DNA from: Bacillota bacterium
GTDB lineage: Bacteria; Bacillota; Clostridia; Christensenellales; Aristaeellaceae
Direction of reading: 5' to 3'
Assembly: GCA_023391725.1 (NCBI GenBank)
Contig: JAEWAH010000284.1
Location: 1-15,471 of the forward strand
Length of the DNA: 15,471 nucleotides
Shown: piece after piece, positions 12,068-15,471 of the stretch
Position numbering within the stretch: the stretch's first letter is position 1
How the letters are laid out: each line of letters starts with the position of its first letter
The notes under the pieces: model-generated
Told to the model about the DNA's origin: nothing
What the model saw: the letters and a program-made list of their open reading frames with translations, nothing else
The model's database searches: none
Program-made: the position numbers and the translations under genes

Positions 12068-13312
12068 TTAGTGGCAGGGCGCGGGATCTTCTCCGTCGCT
12101 GCCCACATTCGGGAACGGATTGGAACCATCATCCGACGGCGGTTTGGGCTTTGAGCCGCTTGTGGATTTCTTGGGCGTGGGCGTGGCCTGAGCAAGCGTT
12201 TCCGCCTCTTCCTTGGATACAAATGCGACCAAGTCGCCGCGGATGTAGCCGGTCTTCCCGCCCGCCTCCGCCTTGTACCACAGATCCTCTTTAGAGATAT
12301 CCGCGCCAAGGAGGTTAAGCACAGTTCCCTTTGTCAGCGTGGCAGCCTTGCCGGCCTTTTGGGACGCCTCTTTGCGCATATTGACGCTGGGCTGGATGGT
12401 GACGCCAGAGGCCGCAAACTCAGCCCGGATCGCCGTACCATCGGTTGTGAAGGTGATGACCCCCTCCCCGGCCCGCAGTACGTGAGGGACGGAAGTGTCC
12501 TCCTGTACGGGTGCAACATCTTCCTTTGGTGTTGTCGTGGTATCTTCCTCCAAAGCGGGCGAAGCAGCCTCCTCCTGGGTGGGTGAGGCGCCTTCCATTG
12601 CGGGTTCAACCGCCTCAGTATCCGCACTGCCGTCTATCACAAGCAGGGGCGATGCTTCCTCCAGCAGAGCCTGGGGAAGGGGACCATCCACAGCCAGCAC
12701 ATCGGCCTTCAGGTCATTTCCTTGCAGCAAAGCTTGGGCGAAAGATTCCGCATCCTGAACAAACAGGAAGCTGCGCTCCCCGTAGGTAATACGCAGCGCA
12801 AGGGTGGACGCATCCAGAACGGTGACTTTTGCGCTGCCCAAGTCATATGGAGCACCCGGCGCGGGGGTGACGGAGGATATGACTTGCGGCGGCGGGGTGG
12901 AAGAGGATATGCCTTCTGGCGGCAGGGTGACGTAAGATATGTCTTGCGCTGGCGGGGTGGCGGTGGATATGCCTTGCAGCAGCGGGGTAGAGGAGGCCTG
13001 CCCGCCGGGCACTAGGAGGGAGGCGGTCCCATACTTGCCAAGGACCGCATTGATTCCTGCGGACGAACCTCCATCCGGCGCGGGATAAGCCAGCAAGTCG
13101 ATGTTCTCAATCTCAAGGCTGCTCAATTCATTAAGCAGCTCGTTCGTGTCGACATCCTCCGAGCCCACGAGCATGGTTTGCCCGTCGGCCTGCACCAGCA
13201 CAGCGCCTTGGGTGCTTAAAAAAGTTACCTTAAGGTCGGCCAGGGCGGAGAAAGGTACCAAGATCAATAAAGCCAATAACCCGAAAAGACGGAAGCGGTT
13301 TGTTAGCCGCAT
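12068..13312 (-). CDS. Exported metal-less ComEC-type MBL-fold protein with SH3b domain
   Basis: This 414-residue protein begins with a signal peptide (RFRLFGLLALLILVPFSALA, cleavage near residue 25). Residues 26-103 follow the start of ComEC-type metallo-beta-lactamase domains (LKVTFLSTQGAVLVQADGQT, then LLNELSSLEIENIDLLAY), and residues 156-228 follow the second half (YDLGSAKVTVLDAS, LALRITYGERSFLFVQDAES, LKADVLAV). The metal ligands are gone: YPAPDG stands where HxHxDH is expected, QDAE for GDAE, and VDGP for GHHG. A Pro/Thr-rich 10-residue repeat (about 110-153) splits the domain, an acidic linker follows (232-277), then GVITFTTDG, as at the end of such domains, and an SH3b domain (about 307-366; VNMRKEAS to GKTGYIRGDLVAF) and a Thr/Lys/Pro tail. 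SH3b domains commonly bind cell wall. AAGGAGGTG lies seven bases before the ATG. The domain call is pattern-based and the function is unknown. Confidence 0.75.
   Translation of the reverse strand: MRLTNRFRLFGLLALLILVPFSALADLKVTFLSTQGAVLVQADGQTMLVGSEDVDTNELLNELSSLEIENIDLLAYPAPDGGSSAGINAVLGKYGTASLLVPGGQASSTPLLQGISTATPPAQDISYVTLPPEGISSSTPPPQVISSVTPAPGAPYDLGSAKVTVLDASTLALRITYGERSFLFVQDAESFAQALLQGNDLKADVLAVDGPLPQALLEEASPLLVIDGSADTEAVEPAMEGASPTQEEAASPALEEDTTTTPKEDVAPVQEDTSVPHVLRAGEGVITFTTDGTAIRAEFAASGVTIQPSVNMRKEASQKAGKAATLTKGTVLNLLGADISKEDLWYKAEAGGKTGYIRGDLVAFVSKEEAETLAQATPTPKKSTSGSKPKPPSDDGSNPFPNVGSDGEDPAPCH
12861..12990 (-). repeat. 30-base tandem repeat inside the MBL-SH3b gene
   Basis: About four imperfect copies with an exact 30-base period (boxes at 12861, 12891, 12921, 12951 and a partial at 12981), each with GGGGTG, GATATG and CTTGC-like segments on the plus strand. 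They encode a 10-residue Pro/Ser/Thr unit with the pattern xxxxISxxTP. The period is a whole number of codons, so the copy number can change without a frameshift. Confidence 0.85.
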
Positions 13313-13379
13313 AGATTCACCTCCTTATGAATTAAGAAACAGCATACCACAACCCGAAGGCTTCGAATATACGCTGGAC

Positions 13380-13413
13380 CTAACTTTTACACGTTGCAGT
13401 CTAAACTTTTACA
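13380..13413. repeat. Two direct repeats of CTAA(A)CTTTTACA
   Basis: CTAACTTTTACA (13380-13391) and CTAAACTTTTACA (13401-13413) lie 21 bases apart in the same direction. On the minus strand the second copy supplies the last codons and TAG stop of the ABC ATPase gene. Repeated short boxes of this kind occur at the ends of some insertion sequences (for example the IS21 family) and as paired regulator sites. No transposase gene is present. Confidence 0.5.
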
Positions 13414-14144
13414 AGATGAGCCTGGGACAAAAATTGCCGTGTCCGCTCTTTTTCCGGATGCTCAAAGATCTGCTCCGGTGTGCCGTCCTCCAATATCAGC
13501 CCCTCATCCAGGAACAAAACCCGGTCGGCCACGCTGCGCACAAAGCGCATTTCATGGGAAACCACTACCATCGTCATGCCCTCGGCGGCGATCTCATTCA
13601 TCACGGCCAGCACCTCGCCCACCCACTCGGGATCCAGGGCGCTGGTGGGTTCGTCAAAGAGCATCACTTTGGGTTCCACCGCTAAGGCGCGGGCGATGCC
13701 CACCCGCTGCTGCTGCCCGCCGGAGAGGCGGGAGGGGTATTCGTCACGTTTATCCGAAAGCCCCACCCGGTGAAGGAGCGCAAGGCCTATCTCCTCTGCT
13801 TGCTTTCGGGTAAGCTTCTTTACCTCGATCAGGCTTTCGGTGATATTTTGAAGCGCGGTCTTGTTGCGGAACAAGTTGTAGTGCTGGAAGACCATGGCGC
13901 TTTGGGCACGTAGATTCATAATATCCTTTTTGGTGGCCTGCCCTGCCTTGATTGTTTGCCCAGCCAGGGTGATTTCCCCGGCATCCGGCTTTTCCAGCCA
14001 GTTGAGCATGCGTAAAAGCGTGGTCTTGCCCGCGCCGCTGGGTCCGATGAGCGTGACCACCTGCCCTTTTTCGATGCTCAGTTCAATGCCTTGCAGCACT
14101 TTTGTCTCGCCATACGATTTGACGAGACCATGAACTTCGATCAC
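13401..14144 (-). CDS. Amino-acid ABC transporter ATP-binding protein (GlnQ/TcyC type)
   Basis: This 247-residue ATPase has Walker A GPSGAGKTT, Q-loop VFQHYNLF, signature LSGGQQQR, Walker B VMLFDEPTSALD and H-loop VVSHEM, all intact, in the spacing of the polar amino acid/cystine uptake family. The C-terminus DGTPEQIFEHPEKERTRQFL is typical of GlnQ. After it the protein runs on through SQAHLVKV, whose last residues come from the direct repeat at 13401-13413. The start is GTG at 14144, eight bases after AGGAGG, overlapping the permease stop codon by four bases (GTGA), so the two are translationally coupled. It powers import through the adjacent permease at the cytoplasmic face of the membrane. 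The exact substrate is not evident. Confidence 0.95.
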   Translation of the reverse strand: MIEVHGLVKSYGETKVLQGIELSIEKGQVVTLIGPSGAGKTTLLRMLNWLEKPDAGEITLAGQTIKAGQATKKDIMNLRAQSAMVFQHYNLFRNKTALQNITESLIEVKKLTRKQAEEIGLALLHRVGLSDKRDEYPSRLSGGQQQRVGIARALAVEPKVMLFDEPTSALDPEWVGEVLAVMNEIAAEGMTMVVVSHEMRFVRSVADRVLFLDEGLILEDGTPEQIFEHPEKERTRQFLSQAHLVKV

Positions 14145-14857
14145 TTGGCCAGCCTCCTTTCATACCGGCGCATCCGCTTTTCGATGAGGGCCAGGCCCTG
14201 CTCGATGAGGATGCATATGCCCCAGTACAGGAAGGAGACCACTACATATACCTCAAAAAACCGGAAGGACCGGGAACCAACAAGCTTGGCCTGGGCCATC
14301 ATGTCCACAACGGAGATGCTGAAAGCAAGGGACGTTTCCTTCACCATGGAGATGAGGCTGTTGCCCAGGGGCGGCAGCGCTACGGTGAATGCCTGGGGGA
14401 GGATGATGCGCACCATGGCCTGGCGCGTGGTCATGTTCACGCTGTAGCAGGCCTCCAATTGCCCTGCATCCACCGAAAGCATGGCGCTGCGGATGGGTTC
14501 GGTCATGTACGCCCCACAGTTGAGTGAAAACGCCACCGCCGCGAACACAAGCCGGGGAACGCCGTTCACATTAAAGGATGTGCCCCACTGCGCGTTGAGG
14601 CCCTCCAAAAGGATGGGGATACCGTAGTAAACAAGAAATAGCTGCACCAGCATGGGGGTGCCGCGAATAAACGATACGTATACCTTGCATATGGCCGTCA
14701 GCACCCGGATACGGAAGTACCTGACCAGCGCCACAAGAAAGCCGATCACAAGCCCTAGCCCAGCAGACAAAAAGGCCAGCCCCAGCGTCAGCGGAAGGTA
14801 TGGCAGGATTTGCGGAACGGTGGACAGCATGTATCCGGGATCGAAAATGTTCCCCAT
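14141..14857 (-). CDS. Amino-acid ABC transporter permease (HisM/GlnP type)
   Basis: This 238-residue membrane protein has about five transmembrane segments, including LGLAFLSAGLGLVIGFLVAL and FEVYVVVSFLYWGICIL. The polar amino acid permease motif FIRGTPMLVQLFLVYYG is present, and the EAA-type coupling loop is seen around EACYSVNMTTRQAMVRIILP, followed by LPPLGNSLISMVKETSLA. It forms the inner-membrane channel of the importer, probably as a homodimer because no second permease gene is seen here. The start is ATG 14857 behind AAGGGGG. It lies between the binding-protein gene, from which it is separated by a terminator-like hairpin, and the ATPase gene, which it overlaps. Confidence 0.94.
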   Translation of the reverse strand: MGNIFDPGYMLSTVPQILPYLPLTLGLAFLSAGLGLVIGFLVALVRYFRIRVLTAICKVYVSFIRGTPMLVQLFLVYYGIPILLEGLNAQWGTSFNVNGVPRLVFAAVAFSLNCGAYMTEPIRSAMLSVDAGQLEACYSVNMTTRQAMVRIILPQAFTVALPPLGNSLISMVKETSLAFSISVVDMMAQAKLVGSRSFRFFEVYVVVSFLYWGICILIEQGLALIEKRMRRYERRLAK

Positions 14858-14885
14858 GGATCGTCCCCCTTATGGGATAAATACA

Positions 14886-14920
14886 TTAAAACGGGCAGGA
14901 AACGAGTGGCTTCCTGCCCG
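14886..14920 (-). terminator. Hairpin between binding-protein and permease genes
   Basis: On the minus strand, CGGGCAGGAA (14920-14911) pairs perfectly with TTCCTGCCCG (14901-14892) around a nine-base loop, followed by TTTTAAT. It lies 18 bases after the binding-protein stop. A partial terminator here would give more binding protein than permease, a known arrangement in ABC import operons. Confidence 0.8.
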
Positions 14921-14938
14921 GATAAGGATCATCTTTTC

Positions 14939-15471
14939 TTACTTCTTCTGGGCATCCAGAATGGCCTGAACGGATTCCCGGGTGGAATAATCGGCGCCAA
15001 GGTACTTTACCGACAGCTCGGACAGTGTGCCGTTCTCCACCAGCGTCTTGAGGGCCGCATCCACCAAGGGCTTTACGAAGTTGGCGGTCTCGCTCTTGGA
15101 GAAGAGCAGGTACTGCTCGGTGATGCCAGTATCGTCGATCAAGGTGTAGCCAAGGTCCAGCTTCAGTTCATCGGCGATCAATTTGGTAGTGACTTCACTG
15201 TTGATGGTAGCGTCCACCCGGCCGGAAACGATGTCCTGGAGCATCAGGGAAACGTTGCCGTCATAGTAGTTGATGGTGATGGGGTTGCCGTTCTTCGCGT
15301 TGTACTCTTCCAGCCAGGTAGTGTTGTAGCTGCCCACGCCGGCGGCCACGGTCTTGCCGTGCAGGTCGGCGATGCTCTTGATATCGGTGCGGCCGGCCTT
15401 GAAGATGATGGAGTTGCCGGCGAAGGAATAGGGCAGCTCGGAGAACTGGTACTTTTCTTCCCGGGCGGGGT
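14939..15471 (-). CDS. Amino-acid ABC transporter substrate-binding protein, family 3 (N-terminus cut by window edge)
   Basis: The minus-strand frame is open from the right edge (first whole codon at 15469) to TAA at 14939 and gives the C-terminal 176 residues. It begins within PAREEKYQFSELPYSF, the family-3 signature segment after the first lobe. It continues with IADLHGKTVAAGVGSYNT, the hinge-region segment, then VSGRVDATINS and a C-terminal LVENGTLSELSVKYLGADYS, all typical of periplasmic-type amino acid binding proteins (SBP_bac_3). In a Gram-positive it would be lipid-anchored, but the signal peptide lies outside the window. It captures the amino acid for the permease and ATPase encoded next. 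The ligand is not evident; cystine or another polar amino acid fits the ATPase and permease type. Confidence 0.93.
   Translation of the reverse strand, partial: PAREEKYQFSELPYSFAGNSIIFKAGRTDIKSIADLHGKTVAAGVGSYNTTWLEEYNAKNGNPITINYYDGNVSLMLQDIVSGRVDATINSEVTTKLIADELKLDLGYTLIDDTGITEQYLLFSKSETANFVKPLVDAALKTLVENGTLSELSVKYLGADYSTRESVQAILDAQKK

Noticed and set aside
12861..12990. A CRISPR-like array of 30-base repeats
   Set aside because: The copies abut with no spacers, are imperfect, and encode an in-frame protein linker. No cas genes are present.

Overview
The window looks like the chromosome of an anaerobic, moderately GC-rich member of the Bacillota (Clostridia-like). The grounds are strong AGGAGG ribosome binding sites, sigma-A type promoters, a strict-anaerobe-type hybrid cluster protein, an AmmeMemoRadiSam locus, a GH4 glycosidase, and short extragenic repeats with a palindromic core. 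Nothing points to a phage, plasmid or CRISPR locus.

Layout. Bases 1-4006 hold a minus-strand group read right to left: promoter, OGG1-type DNA glycosylase, a fused Memo-AMMECR1 protein, its radical SAM partner, then the start of an RNase R-like exoribonuclease cut by the left edge. Bases 4310-6856 hold a plus-strand pair: a Crp/Fnr regulator and the hybrid cluster protein gene hcp. Between them lies a palindrome that can be both the regulator's terminator and an operator for hcp. Bases 6916-8720 hold a CHEV-type GH4 glycosidase behind a long, apparently structured leader, followed by a possible 25-residue peptide and a very strong terminator. Bases 8765-10045 hold hairpins and two inverted copies of an extragenic repeat on either side of araD, which has its own consensus promoter. 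Bases 10083-11845 hold a divergently transcribed alpha/beta hydrolase and an APH-like small-molecule kinase. Bases 11855-12005 hold a decayed ABC exporter fragment. Bases 12068-13312 hold an exported, apparently metal-less ComEC-type metallo-beta-lactamase relative with an SH3b domain. Bases 13401-15471 hold an amino-acid ABC importer (ATPase, permease, partial binding protein), all on the minus strand.

The genes do not form one pathway. The clear functional units are the AmmeMemoRadiSam pair, the regulator-hcp pair (probably nitrosative stress) and the ABC importer. GH4 and AraD may both serve plant-polysaccharide sugar use, but they have separate promoters and the link is inference. The least explained parts are the dead MBL-SH3b protein, the GH4 leader, the palindrome at -41.5 upstream of hcp, and the radical SAM gene whose N-terminal cysteine motif lies upstream of its first ATG.
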